Source: an uncultured Bacteroidales bacterium (GTDB lineage Bacteria; Bacteroidota; Bacteroidia; Bacteroidales; Muribaculaceae). From it: a stretch of DNA of 13,396 nt. The notes below the pieces were generated by a model. It was not told the origin of the DNA, ran no database searches, and worked only from the letters and a program-made list of their open reading frames with translations. Position numbers and translations under genes: made by a program. This document shows positions 1 through 7,654 of this stretch, one piece after another; position 1 is the first letter of the stretch; each line of letters begins with the position of its first letter. Location of the stretch: NCBI GenBank assembly GCA_947175585.1, contig CAMWNL010000006.1:1-13396 (forward strand), read 5' to 3'.

Positions 1-830
1 AAAAACGCCAGGGTGCATGGATGAGCGAATTCAAAGGCTCTTGGGTTAACGATGACGGCACAGCTTCTCGCCCCGTTATTTTCAACATCGGCAACTTCTC
101 TCGCCCGACAGCCGATGCTCCCGCCCTGCTCACTCTCGACGAAGTTGAAACTATGTTCCACGAATTTGGTCACGGTCTCCACGGCATGCTTTCTCGCGCT
201 CGCTACAAAGGTCAGTCTGGCACAAACGTTGACCGCGACTTCGTTGAACTTCCCTCGCAGATTCACGAACATTGGGCTCTCGAACCCGAATTGCTCAAGA
301 CTTATGCCCGTCATTATAAGACCGGCGAAGTCATCCCCGACGAACTCATCGCAAAACTCGAAGCTGCCTCTACCCACAATCAGGGCTTCGCTACAGCCGA
401 ACTCGCCGGTGCCGCACTCCTTGACCTCGAATATGGCAAACTTAATCCCACAGAAGACATTGACGTTGCTGCTTTCGAACAGCGCGTGGCTGAAAAACTC
501 GGCATGCCTTCTCAGCTTACATTCCGTTACCGCTCACCCTACTTCAAACATATCTTCGGTAGCGACGGATATGCTTCAGGCTATTATACATATCTCTGGG
601 CCGAAGTTCTCGATACTGATGGCTTCGAACTATTCAAGGAGAAAGGTATTTTCGATCCCGAAACCGCAAAAGCCTTCAAAGAGAATATCCTTGAAAAAGG
701 TGGTTCTGAAGACCCCATGGTTCTCTTCGTTAACTTCCGCGGTCACGAACCGTCTGTCGACGCCCTCCTTCGCAATCGTGGCCTCGAACCCATGCCTAAA
801 ATGGATCTCAAAGCAAAATCCGGCAAATAA
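1..830 (+). CDS. dcp: M3 family peptidase (peptidyl-dipeptidase Dcp-like), 3' part
   Basis: This is the C-terminal catalytic part of a zinc oligopeptidase of family M3. Such enzymes release dipeptides from the C-terminus of short peptides, in periplasm or cytoplasm. The gene is cut by the window edge: the frame is open from base 3 (reading KRQGAW before the first Met at 21), so the Met at 21 is internal and not the start. Numbering from that Met, the zinc motif HEFGH is at residues 47-51 (bases 159-173), with His47 and His51 as ligands and Glu48 as the catalytic base. The third ligand Glu76 in FVELPSQ lies 25 residues after the last His, as in thimet oligopeptidase. The later HIFGSDGYASGYYTY stretch (177-191) holds the conserved substrate-binding His/Tyr residues. 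All key residues are intact. Dcp is chosen over oligopeptidase A on overall resemblance. The N-terminus, and so any signal peptide, is outside the window. Confidence 0.93.
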   Translation, partial: KRQGAWMSEFKGSWVNDDGTASRPVIFNIGNFSRPTADAPALLTLDEVETMFHEFGHGLHGMLSRARYKGQSGTNVDRDFVELPSQIHEHWALEPELLKTYARHYKTGEVIPDELIAKLEAASTHNQGFATAELAGAALLDLEYGKLNPTEDIDVAAFEQRVAEKLGMPSQLTFRYRSPYFKHIFGSDGYASGYYTYLWAEVLDTDGFELFKEKGIFDPETAKAFKENILEKGGSEDPMVLFVNFRGHEPSVDALLRNRGLEPMPKMDLKAKSGK

Positions 831-858
831 CCGCCTGATTAGATATTGAATAATGTAG

Positions 859-878
859 GGACGTACCCCGGTACGTCC
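859..878. terminator. Palindromic hairpin after the dcp-like gene
   Basis: GGACGTACC and GGTACGTCC form a perfect 9-bp inverted repeat around two C's (in RNA more realistically 8 bp with a 4-base loop). It starts 28 bases after the peptidase stop and is followed by an AT-rich but not pure-T stretch (TTATATTTTATT). It could end the dcp transcript. It could also be a copy of a dispersed GTAGGGACGTACC-type intergenic palindrome, which the single window cannot show. Confidence 0.5.
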
Positions 879-916
879 TTATATTTTATTAAATGGAAAT
901 CACTAAAATTTTTTCT

Positions 917-3900
917 ATGAAAACTATAACTCTTTCTCTGCTTTCGTTAGCTGTTTCGGCGACTGCGTTTGCCGAAACTCCCCTTTGGCTGCGAGACGCT
1001 GCAATCGCACCCGACGGTTCCGAAATCGCTTTTACTTATAAGGGCGATATCTTCACTGTTCCCGTCTCTGGTGGTAAAGCTCGTCAGATTACCACAGACA
1101 AAGCTTACGACAGCAAACCCGTCTGGACTCCGGATTCCCGTCGGATCGTATTCAACAGCACCCGCCAGGGCTCAACAGACATTTTTATCTGCGATGCCCG
1201 TGGCGGCAACGTCCGCAGGCTCACCACTCATAGTGGCACAGAGACTCCTCTCGGATTCAACGCTGACGGTCGTCTATTCTTCTCCGCCAATATCCAGCCG
1301 GCGCGCGAAGCAATCCAGGGCCCGTTCCAGACTCAGCTCTACTCTATCGACATTGACAAGGAAAATCCCCGACCTGAACTCGAACAATCCGTCCAGATGC
1401 GAGCCCTGAGTTTCAACCCGTCGGGTGACATGCTTTACGAAGACAAAAAGGGCTTCGAAGACCCTCTTCGTAAACATGAGCGCTCGTCAGGCACATCTGA
1501 CATTTGGTTGGTCAGCAATGGTCAGTATTCCAAACTGACTGACTTCAACGGTCATGATCTCAATCCTGTTTGGGCTGCTGACGGCAAATCGTTCTATTAT
1601 ATAAGTGAGGAAGACGGCACTCTCAACGTCTATCACAGCTCACTCGACGGCAAACGCCACAAACTTACCTCTTTCGACCGCCATCCTGTTCGTTCGCTGT
1701 CGGCGGCCGCCAACGGCACTCTTGCCTTCAGTTGGGATGGAGAACTCTATACCCTCGCCAACGGGGCTGCTCCTCAGAAAGTCAATGTTGAGATAATCAG
1801 TGATGATTATGACAGCGACATCATCAAGAGCCTCCGTAATTCAGGCGCCACCACTATGGCCGTCTCTCCTTCAGGTGATGAGGTCGCTTTTGTGATCAGA
1901 GGAGATGTCTACGTTACATCCACTAAATACAAAACCACAAAACGCATCACTGACACCCCGGCTCAGGAACGTTCACTCAGTTTCTCGCCCGATGGTCGGT
2001 CATTGGTTTACGACAGTGATCGCGACGGTCTGTGGCAGCTTTTTATCGCCAAAATTGCCAACGACGATGAAAAGCAGTTTGCCTATGCTACCGATATTAC
2101 CGAAGAACCGCTCTACAGCTGCGAGACATCTGCTCAGCAGCCTGTCTTCAGCCCCGATGGCAAGAAAGTGGCTTTCCTCGAAAACCGCACCGAGCTAAAA
2201 GTCATTGACCTCGATTCCAAGAAAGTCAACACTGCCCTTGATGGTAAATATAATTACTCTTACACCGATGGTGATGTCAGCTTCCAGTGGAGCCCTGACA
2301 GCCGCTGGCTGCTCGCCGACTATATCGGTGTGGGCGGTTGGAACAATACAGATATTGCTCTCGTCAAGGCCGATGGCTCAGAAGTTGTCGACCTCACTGA
2401 GAGTGGTTATAGCGACTACAATGCCAAATGGGCTCTCGACGGCAAAGCCCTCACCTATTCTACCGGCCGATACGGTATGCGTAGTCACGGCAGCTGGGGC
2501 AATACCTCCGACGTTATCCTGATGGTACTCGACGGTGAGGCCTGGGATAATTTCAATCTCTCTGAAGAGGAGGCTGCTCTTGCCGAAAAAGCCAAGGATG
2601 CCGACAAAAATAAAGATAACGCTGAAGACTCCGATAAAGACAGCAAGTCAAAAAAGAAAAAGTCTAAGAAAAACGACAAAAAGGACGATGTGCAGGATAC
2701 TCCTCTCACATTCGACCTCGCAAACCGCAAATACCGCACCCGTCGTCTGACAGCTTCTTCTTCAAGTCTCGGCGACTACTTCTTGTCTCCCAAGGGCGAT
2801 AAGTTCTACTACTCGGCATCCGCAACCGAAGGCGGTCACAACCTCATCGTCCGCGACCTCAAGAAAGGTGATACCAAAATACTCCTGAAAGACATAAGTG
2901 GCGGATTCGAGACTGACAAGGACGGTAAAAATCTCTTTGTAATCAGCGGCAGCGGCATGAAGAAAATCGATCTCGCCTCAGCAGCTGTCTCACCCATTGA
3001 ATTTGATGCCACCTATGACCGTCAGCCCTCTAAAGAGCGCGAATACATCTTTGACCACATGTGGAAACAGGTTAAAGATAAATTCTATGACGAGAATCTC
3101 CATGGCGTTGACTGGGACTACTATGGTCAGCACTACCGTAGCTTCCTCCCCTATATTAATAATAACTACGACTTCGCGACTCTCTTGAGTGAGATACTCG
3201 GCGAACTCAATGCATCACACACCGGTAGCCGCTATTATGGTCCCGGAACATCGATGCCCACAGCCGACCTCGGAGTTTTCTTCGACCAGTCTTACGACGG
3301 TGACGGACTTAAAATCGCTGAAGTCCTGCCGCGTGGTCCTCTGTCGGCAACCAAATTTGACATCAAGCCCGGCGATATTATCATGGCGATCGATGGAGTC
3401 AACGTCGAGAACGGCAAAGACTACTATCCCCTGCTCGAAGGCAAGGCCGGTCATAAGACAGCCCTGACCATACTGCGTAAAGACGGTAAGACCGACCGTA
3501 TCGAAGTCAAACCTGCCGGTTCGAGCCGTGATTTGCTTTACACCCGTTGGGTCGAACGCAATCAGGCTATGGTCGACAGTCTCTCTGACGGCCGAATTGG
3601 TTACGTCCACGTCACCGGCATGGATAGTCCCAGTTTCCGCACAGTCTTTGATGAAATGCTCGGCAAATACCGCAACCGTGAGGCTATTATTGTCGATACC
3701 CGTTGGAACGGTGGAGGCTGGCTCCACAATGACCTCGCAATCCTTCTCGGTGGTAAAGAATATGTTCGTTTCACACCGCGTGGCCGCTACATTGGCAGCG
3801 AACCGTTCTCTCAGTGGACCAAACCGTCTGTTATGCTCGTCAACGAAAGCAACTACAGCGATGCCCATGGTTCGCCTTTCGTCTATCAGACTCTCGGACT

Positions 3901-4153
3901 CGGCGACGTAGTCGGTGCTCCGGTGCCGGGCACAATGACTGCCGTCTGGTGGGAAACTCAGATTGATCCCACTCTCATTTTCGGCATACCTCAGGTGACT
4001 TCTCAGGATATGGACGGCAATGTGCTCGAAAACCGTCAGCTCAACCCCGATGTAATCATCTACAACAAGCCAGATGATGTAGCCAAGGGTGTCGATGACC
4101 AGATTGCCGCTTCTGTCAAAACCCTTCTTAAAAAACTTGACAGCGCAAAATAA
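917..4153 (+). CDS. Secreted Tricorn-like S41 protease with beta-propeller and PDZ domains
   Basis: A large protease related to archaeal Tricorn, probably degrading peptides in the periplasm. The Met at 917 is preferred over the in-frame Met at 893 because it begins a clean signal peptide (MKTITLSLLSLAVSATAFA, cleavage after about residue 19); this gives 1078 aa. The N-terminal half carries TolB/PD40-like propeller blades with recurring SPDG/APDG motifs. Residues about 549-594 form a highly charged Lys/Asp/Glu low-complexity insert. A PDZ domain follows at about 784-865 (LGVFFDQ...KPGDIIMAIDG). The S41 catalytic core has Ser767-His768 in NASHTGS, nucleophile Ser981 in NYSDAHG and Glu1038 in LENRQLNPD. 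These match Tricorn Ser745/His746, Ser965 and Glu1023 in order, and the 57-residue Ser-Glu gap is close to Tricorn's 58, so the enzyme should be active. It stands alone on its strand, ended by a strong terminator. Substrate unknown. Confidence 0.92.
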   Translation: MKTITLSLLSLAVSATAFAETPLWLRDAAIAPDGSEIAFTYKGDIFTVPVSGGKARQITTDKAYDSKPVWTPDSRRIVFNSTRQGSTDIFICDARGGNVRRLTTHSGTETPLGFNADGRLFFSANIQPAREAIQGPFQTQLYSIDIDKENPRPELEQSVQMRALSFNPSGDMLYEDKKGFEDPLRKHERSSGTSDIWLVSNGQYSKLTDFNGHDLNPVWAADGKSFYYISEEDGTLNVYHSSLDGKRHKLTSFDRHPVRSLSAAANGTLAFSWDGELYTLANGAAPQKVNVEIISDDYDSDIIKSLRNSGATTMAVSPSGDEVAFVIRGDVYVTSTKYKTTKRITDTPAQERSLSFSPDGRSLVYDSDRDGLWQLFIAKIANDDEKQFAYATDITEEPLYSCETSAQQPVFSPDGKKVAFLENRTELKVIDLDSKKVNTALDGKYNYSYTDGDVSFQWSPDSRWLLADYIGVGGWNNTDIALVKADGSEVVDLTESGYSDYNAKWALDGKALTYSTGRYGMRSHGSWGNTSDVILMVLDGEAWDNFNLSEEEAALAEKAKDADKNKDNAEDSDKDSKSKKKKSKKNDKKDDVQDTPLTFDLANRKYRTRRLTASSSSLGDYFLSPKGDKFYYSASATEGGHNLIVRDLKKGDTKILLKDISGGFETDKDGKNLFVISGSGMKKIDLASAAVSPIEFDATYDRQPSKEREYIFDHMWKQVKDKFYDENLHGVDWDYYGQHYRSFLPYINNNYDFATLLSEILGELNASHTGSRYYGPGTSMPTADLGVFFDQSYDGDGLKIAEVLPRGPLSATKFDIKPGDIIMAIDGVNVENGKDYYPLLEGKAGHKTALTILRKDGKTDRIEVKPAGSSRDLLYTRWVERNQAMVDSLSDGRIGYVHVTGMDSPSFRTVFDEMLGKYRNREAIIVDTRWNGGGWLHNDLAILLGGKEYVRFTPRGRYIGSEPFSQWTKPSVMLVNESNYSDAHGSPFVYQTLGLGDVVGAPVPGTMTAVWWETQIDPTLIFGIPQVTSQDMDGNVLENRQLNPDVIIYNKPDDVAKGVDDQIAASVKTLLKKLDSAK

Positions 4154-4171
4154 GCGATACCCCACTAAAAT

Positions 4172-4207
4172 CAACCGGCCGCAAACTCATCGAGTTGCGG
4201 CCGGTTG
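4172..4207. terminator. Bidirectional terminator between convergent protease gene and miaB
   Basis: CAACCGGCCGCAA (4172-4184) pairs with TTGCGGCCGGTTG (4195-4207), 13 GC-rich base pairs. The stem can be extended inward by AACTC/GAGTT with one bulged A. It lies 18 bases past the protease stop and 21 bases past the miaB stop, and has T-rich flanks on both sides (TTGTCATTTAT on +, TTGATTTTAG on -). It probably serves both genes. Confidence 0.85.
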
Positions 4208-4228
4208 TCATTTATACTGTATTATATA

Positions 4229-5593
4229 TCAACAAAGTTCACATATTAACGTTGCCGAGGTTGCATCGACTACTTTGACGTGCACTGTGTCTCCTATGCG
4301 GAAGTCTCCTCGCGGAAACACACATGTTTTATTCTGTTGATTGCGTCCTACTCGCTGCTCTGCCGATCTCTTAGCCGTGCCCTCTACAAGCACATCAAAA
4401 GTCTTACCGATGTCACGGCGGTTTGATTCGAGCGACAACTCGTTTTGCAGTGCTATCATGCGGTTCAGACGGTCAATCTTAATATCTTCCGGCACGTTGT
4501 CCGGCATAGTACGTGCAGCGAGTGTGCCCGGTCTCTCAGAGTATTTAAACATAAACGACGAATCAAAACCAACCTCGCGCATCAGACTGAGAGTCTCCTG
4601 GAAATCTTCCTCCGATTCATCGTGAAATCCGGTGAAAAGATCTGACGAGATACCGCAGTCGGGTATAGCCCGGCGTATAGCCGCGATGCGGTCAAGATAC
4701 CACTCGCGTGTATACTTGCGGTTCATCGCTTTCAACACCGAATTACTACCCGACTGCACCGGCAGATGTATATGGTTGCATATATTGTCGTGTGCCGCGA
4801 TAACTGCAATGGTTTCGTCGCTCATATCCTTTGGATGAGAAGTCGTGAATCTCACTCTCATATCCGGAGCCGCTTCAGCGACCATAGCCAAAAGTTGTCC
4901 GAAGTCCACTGTTCTGCCGTCCTCGGTCTCATAGCGATAGCTGTTAACATTCTGTCCGAGCAGAGTCACTTCCTTAAATCCTTTTGCACGCAAGTCTGCA
5001 AGCTCGCGCAAAATGCTTTCGGCAGGGCGGCTGCGCTCCCGACCGCGTGTATAGGGCACAATACAGTAACTGCAGAAATTATTACAACCTCGCATAATGC
5101 TGATAAATCCGCTTACGCGGTTACCGCCTATTCTTGCAGGTATCACCTCGCGATAGGTCTCGGTCGTGCTCAGATCGACGTTTATAGCCTTTGCTCCCGA
5201 CTCTGCAGCCGCAAATAAAGCAGGCAAGTCAAGATATGCGTCCGGACCGGCAACAACATCCACTCCATACTCGTCAAGCAGTTTGTCGCGTACACGCTCT
5301 GCCATACATCCGATTACACCAACAATCAGTTTACCTGATTTCTTTCGGCGTAAAGAAGCCAGATATTGGAGACGGCTGACTATTTTTTGTTCGGCATTAT
5401 CGCGTATCGAACAAGTATTGAGCATGATTGCGTCTGCCTGTGATATATCATCAGTAATGGCATATCCCGCCATACCCATTATAGATGCCACGACCTCTGA
5501 GTCGGCGACATTCATCTGGCAACCGTATGTTTCTATGAAGAGAAATTTGTCTTGTGAGACTGTGTTTGAGGAGTTATCGTTCATTTTACTCAT
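4229..5593 (-). CDS. miaB: tRNA-2-methylthio-N6-dimethylallyladenosine synthase MiaB
   Basis: MiaB is a radical-SAM methylthiotransferase that adds a sulfur and a methyl group to i6A at position 37 of tRNAs reading UNN codons. With the Met at 5593 the protein has 454 aa. The N-terminal UPF0004 domain has its auxiliary-cluster cysteines Cys24 (ETYGCQMN), Cys61 (NTCSIRDN) and Cys96 (IGCMAER). The radical-SAM motif CxxxCxxC is at Cys170, Cys174 and Cys177 (RGCNNFCSYC), followed by VPYTRGRERSR. A TRAM RNA-binding domain fills the last 60 or so residues. A longer frame begins at 5686, but it would cross the divergent promoter and overlap the neighbouring gene, so it was not used. The Met at 5584 (MNDNSS) is an equally plausible start. 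MiaB is preferred over MtaB or RimO because of the MiaB-typical ETYGCQMN...DSE and TRGRERSR motifs. Transcribed divergently from the small membrane-protein gene. Confidence 0.96.
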   Translation of the reverse strand: MSKMNDNSSNTVSQDKFLFIETYGCQMNVADSEVVASIMGMAGYAITDDISQADAIMLNTCSIRDNAEQKIVSRLQYLASLRRKKSGKLIVGVIGCMAERVRDKLLDEYGVDVVAGPDAYLDLPALFAAAESGAKAINVDLSTTETYREVIPARIGGNRVSGFISIMRGCNNFCSYCIVPYTRGRERSRPAESILRELADLRAKGFKEVTLLGQNVNSYRYETEDGRTVDFGQLLAMVAEAAPDMRVRFTTSHPKDMSDETIAVIAAHDNICNHIHLPVQSGSNSVLKAMNRKYTREWYLDRIAAIRRAIPDCGISSDLFTGFHDESEEDFQETLSLMREVGFDSSFMFKYSERPGTLAARTMPDNVPEDIKIDRLNRMIALQNELSLESNRRDIGKTFDVLVEGTAKRSAEQRVGRNQQNKTCVFPRGDFRIGDTVHVKVVDATSATLICELC

Positions 5594-5612
5594 CAAGTTA
5601 ATTAAGGAAATA

Positions 5613-5644
5613 TTTGTGCAATAGCACAAGTTTGAGTATTTTTG
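5613..5644 (+). promoter_or_regulatory. Bacteroidota-type promoter for the small membrane-protein gene
   Basis: A -33 box TTTG (5613-5616) and a -7 box TATTTTTG (5637-5644, fits TAnnTTTG exactly) are separated by 20 bases, close to the spacing known for Bacteroides sigma-ABfr promoters. Transcription would begin near 5651, leaving a very short leader before the GTG at 5664. Confidence 0.6.
5614..5629. promoter_or_regulatory. TTGTGC inverted repeat, possible operator
   Basis: TTGTGC-AATA-GCACAA is a perfect 6-bp inverted repeat. It overlaps the -33 TTTG box of the + promoter, and a third TTGTGCA copy occurs at 5642-5648 between the two divergent -7 boxes. The placement suggests a repressor or activator site serving both divergent genes, but no regulator is encoded nearby, and a short AT-rich palindrome can arise by chance. 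Confidence 0.35.
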
Positions 5645-5646
5645 TG

Positions 5647-5654
5647 CAAAATTA
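5647..5654 (-). promoter_or_regulatory. -7 box of the miaB promoter
   Basis: On the - strand this reads TAATTTTG, an exact TAnnTTTG match, placed about 53 bases upstream of the chosen miaB start. No good TTTG -33 box is seen 19-21 bases further upstream, so the assignment rests on one element and the location in a divergent intergenic region. Confidence 0.45.
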
Positions 5655-5663
5655 CAAAAAAAA

Positions 5664-6029
5664 GTGGATAAGGCGAATGTTCGCATATTATTCCTGCTGC
5701 TTATAGCGGTGATGTTTATCGGCCAGGCAGTCTATGACTTCGTAAAGAAAAATCGAAGCCGGACTCGACATCGCCGTCCGGCTGCAAGACCGGAAAACAG
5801 ATTGCCCCAAACCCTTAATCTTACGCCGCATAATAATGAGTCAGACATTACCGCCCATCCGAAAGATAATGTAAAGATTCTGACTGAACCAAAATCAGAT
5901 ATTGAGCATATTGACGACAGTCATGACATCAACAATGCTGACACAGTTCCACCTCTCTCTGATACTCCGGATTCTGACGAACTACGCAAAGCTATAATCT
6001 GGAGTGAAATATTAAAACGCAAATTTTAA
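5664..6029 (+). CDS. Small single-pass membrane protein, unknown function
   Basis: I do not recognise this 121-aa protein. The start is GTG at 5664, chosen because it gives a complete hydrophobic segment; the next in-frame Met at 5712 would cut that segment in half. Residues 8-24 (ILFLLLIAVMFIGQAVY) form one transmembrane helix. A strongly basic patch follows (residues 28-46, nine Lys/Arg), so by the positive-inside rule the C-terminal tail should lie in the cytoplasm. The tail (about 47-104) is polar, Asn/Asp/Ser-rich and probably disordered. The protein ends in a short helix-like segment DELRKAIIWSEILKRKF (105-121) that looks more constrained than the tail and may bind a partner. A Bacteroidota-type promoter lies immediately upstream. 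The next gene on this strand starts 46 bases downstream and may be co-transcribed. The clear promoter and coherent protein design argue that it is real. Confidence 0.72.
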   Translation: MDKANVRILFLLLIAVMFIGQAVYDFVKKNRSRTRHRRPAARPENRLPQTLNLTPHNNESDITAHPKDNVKILTEPKSDIEHIDDSHDINNADTVPPLSDTPDSDELRKAIIWSEILKRKF

Positions 6030-6075
6030 ACACAGAAATAAACCGAATTATCCTTAAAAACTAATTCTGAGTATA

Positions 6076-7569
6076 ATGGTATACAATTACATCACTGCTG
6101 AAGAAGCGGCCGAAATGATTCCTAACGGATCTACCATCGGCATGTCGGGCTTCACTGCTCCCGGCACTCCCAAATTCATCCCCGAAGCTATCGCAAAAAA
6201 AGCAACTAAAGAACACGAAGAAGGCAGAGAGTATAAGATCAACCTTTTCACAGGTGCATCAACTTCTGATCGCGCCGACGGTAACCTGTCACGCGCCAAC
6301 GCTATCAATATGCGTGCCCCCTACCAGAACGTGCCTGACCTCCGCAAACGCATCAACAGCCACGATTGTCACTATTTCGATCGTCACCTCTCCGAAATGG
6401 CTCAGGAAGTGCGTTACGGATTCTACGGAAAAATCGATTTCGCTATCATCGAAGCTACATCAATCACTCCTGACGGAGAAATCCTCCTGGGATGTGGTGT
6501 CGGAAATATACCGACCTACGCAGCTATGGCTGATAAAATCTTCATAGAGCTTAACGAAGTGCTCCCCGAATCACTTTACGGCATGCACGACGTTATCCTC
6601 CTGCAGGATCCCCCCGTGCGTCGTGAAATACCTATCTACCACGCTAACGACCGCATCGGTAGCCCCGTACTGAAAATTGACCCCAATAAAGTTGTCGGCA
6701 TCGTCAAGACTAAATCTTATGACGGCGTTAAACCGTTCACCGCTCCCGATGAAGTGTCAAAGCAGATTGGTTCAAATGTCGTTCGCTTCCTCGTCAGCGA
6801 ATATGTAAAAGGTCGTCTGCCCAAAGAATTCCTTCCCCTCCAGTCAGGCGTGGGCAATGTTGCCAATGCAGTCCTCTACGATCTCGGCGAGAGCAAAGAA
6901 CTGCCTGCTTTCATGATGTACACTGAAGTCATTCAGGACGCCGTGCTTGAACTGATGAAGAAAGGCAAATGTACATTCGCCAGCACATGCTCCATGACAT
7001 TCTCTGATCAGACTGAGGAAAGCCTCTTCGCTGACATCAAATACTTCCACGACAAGATTCTCATGCGTCCGGCCGAAATCTCAAACAACCCCGAGGTTAT
7101 CCGTCGTCTTGGCGTAATAGCGATGAACACAGCGCTCGAAGCTGACATCTTCGGCTCGGTTAACTCAACTCACGTGCTCGGCACCAAGATGATGAACGGT
7201 ATCGGCGGTTCCGGTGACTTCACTCGCAACGCTTACATTTCAATCTTCAGCTGTCCGTCAGTTTCTAAGGGTGGTCTTATCAGCAACATCGTTCCGATGG
7301 TTGCTCACCCTGACCACAGCGAGCACTCTGTCGACATCCTCGTTACTGACCAAGGTATCGCAGACCTCCGCCACAAAGACCCGGTTGAACGCGCTTACGA
7401 AATCATCAACAACTGCGCTCACCCGATCTATCGTCCGCTCCTCCTCGATTACCTCAAGCTCGGCAAGGGCGGTCAGACTCCCGTTACACTTCAGGCTGCG
7501 TTTGAATTCCACGTCGCATTCAACGAAACCGGTGACATGCAGAACGCAAACTTCGGCAAATACTGCTGA
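6076..7569 (+). CDS. Acetyl-CoA hydrolase/transferase family (succinate/propionate/acetate CoA-transferase)
   Basis: A 497-aa class I CoA-transferase of the AarC/Cat1 (acetyl-CoA hydrolase/transferase) family. It moves CoA between short-chain acids such as succinate, acetate and propionate through a glutamyl-CoA thioester. In succinate- and propionate-forming Bacteroidales this fits the recycling of CoA between propionyl- or acetyl-CoA and succinate in the cytoplasm. The probable catalytic glutamate is Glu284 in MYTEVIQDAVLEL. The glycine-rich CoA-binding loop GIGGSGDF is at about 375-382. The length and the N-terminal SGFTAPGTPK and FTGAS motifs are typical of the family. The start is the ATG at 6076, 46 bases after the small membrane-protein gene. 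No clear promoter box was found in that gap, so transcription may come from upstream. A 16-bp terminator follows. The exact acid pair cannot be told from sequence. Confidence 0.92.
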   Translation: MVYNYITAEEAAEMIPNGSTIGMSGFTAPGTPKFIPEAIAKKATKEHEEGREYKINLFTGASTSDRADGNLSRANAINMRAPYQNVPDLRKRINSHDCHYFDRHLSEMAQEVRYGFYGKIDFAIIEATSITPDGEILLGCGVGNIPTYAAMADKIFIELNEVLPESLYGMHDVILLQDPPVRREIPIYHANDRIGSPVLKIDPNKVVGIVKTKSYDGVKPFTAPDEVSKQIGSNVVRFLVSEYVKGRLPKEFLPLQSGVGNVANAVLYDLGESKELPAFMMYTEVIQDAVLELMKKGKCTFASTCSMTFSDQTEESLFADIKYFHDKILMRPAEISNNPEVIRRLGVIAMNTALEADIFGSVNSTHVLGTKMMNGIGGSGDFTRNAYISIFSCPSVSKGGLISNIVPMVAHPDHSEHSVDILVTDQGIADLRHKDPVERAYEIINNCAHPIYRPLLLDYLKLGKGGQTPVTLQAAFEFHVAFNETGDMQNANFGKYC

Positions 7570-7593
7570 TAAGTTCCACCGGATATCACCCTA

Positions 7594-7633
7594 AAAAAAT
7601 ACCGTCGGGAAAATTCACCCGACGGTATTTTTT
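7594..7633. terminator. Strong bidirectional terminator
   Basis: AAAAAATACCGTCGGG (7594-7609) pairs perfectly with CCCGACGGTATTTTTT (7618-7633): 16 bp around an 8-base loop. The A-tract and T-tract make it an intrinsic terminator in both directions. It lies 24 bases after the CoA-transferase stop and 21 bases after the stop of the convergent secreted-protein gene. Confidence 0.93.
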
Positions 7634-7654
7634 ATACCATAATTTTTAAAGAAC

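Noticed and set aside
893..916. Upstream Met at 893 as start of the Tricorn-like protease
   Set aside because: Starting there puts eight residues (MEITKIFS) before a textbook signal peptide that begins with MKT at 917. The later start is more natural.
3215..4174. 319-codon open frame on the - strand opposite the Tricorn-like protease
   Set aside because: It lies fully antisense to the PDZ and S41 catalytic domains, whose motifs are intact on +. Its translation shows no recognisable domain and it runs through the terminator region. It is explained by codon bias of the real gene.
5594..5686. N-terminal extension of MiaB to the Met at 5686
   Set aside because: The extra 31 residues are Cys/Phe-rich with no similarity to MiaB N-termini. 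They would cover the divergent promoter and overlap the neighbouring gene start.
6062..6069. TAATTCTG as a -7 box for the CoA-transferase gene
   Set aside because: It has one mismatch to TAnnTTTG, ends only 6 bases before the ATG and has no -33 box. It would need an almost leaderless transcript.
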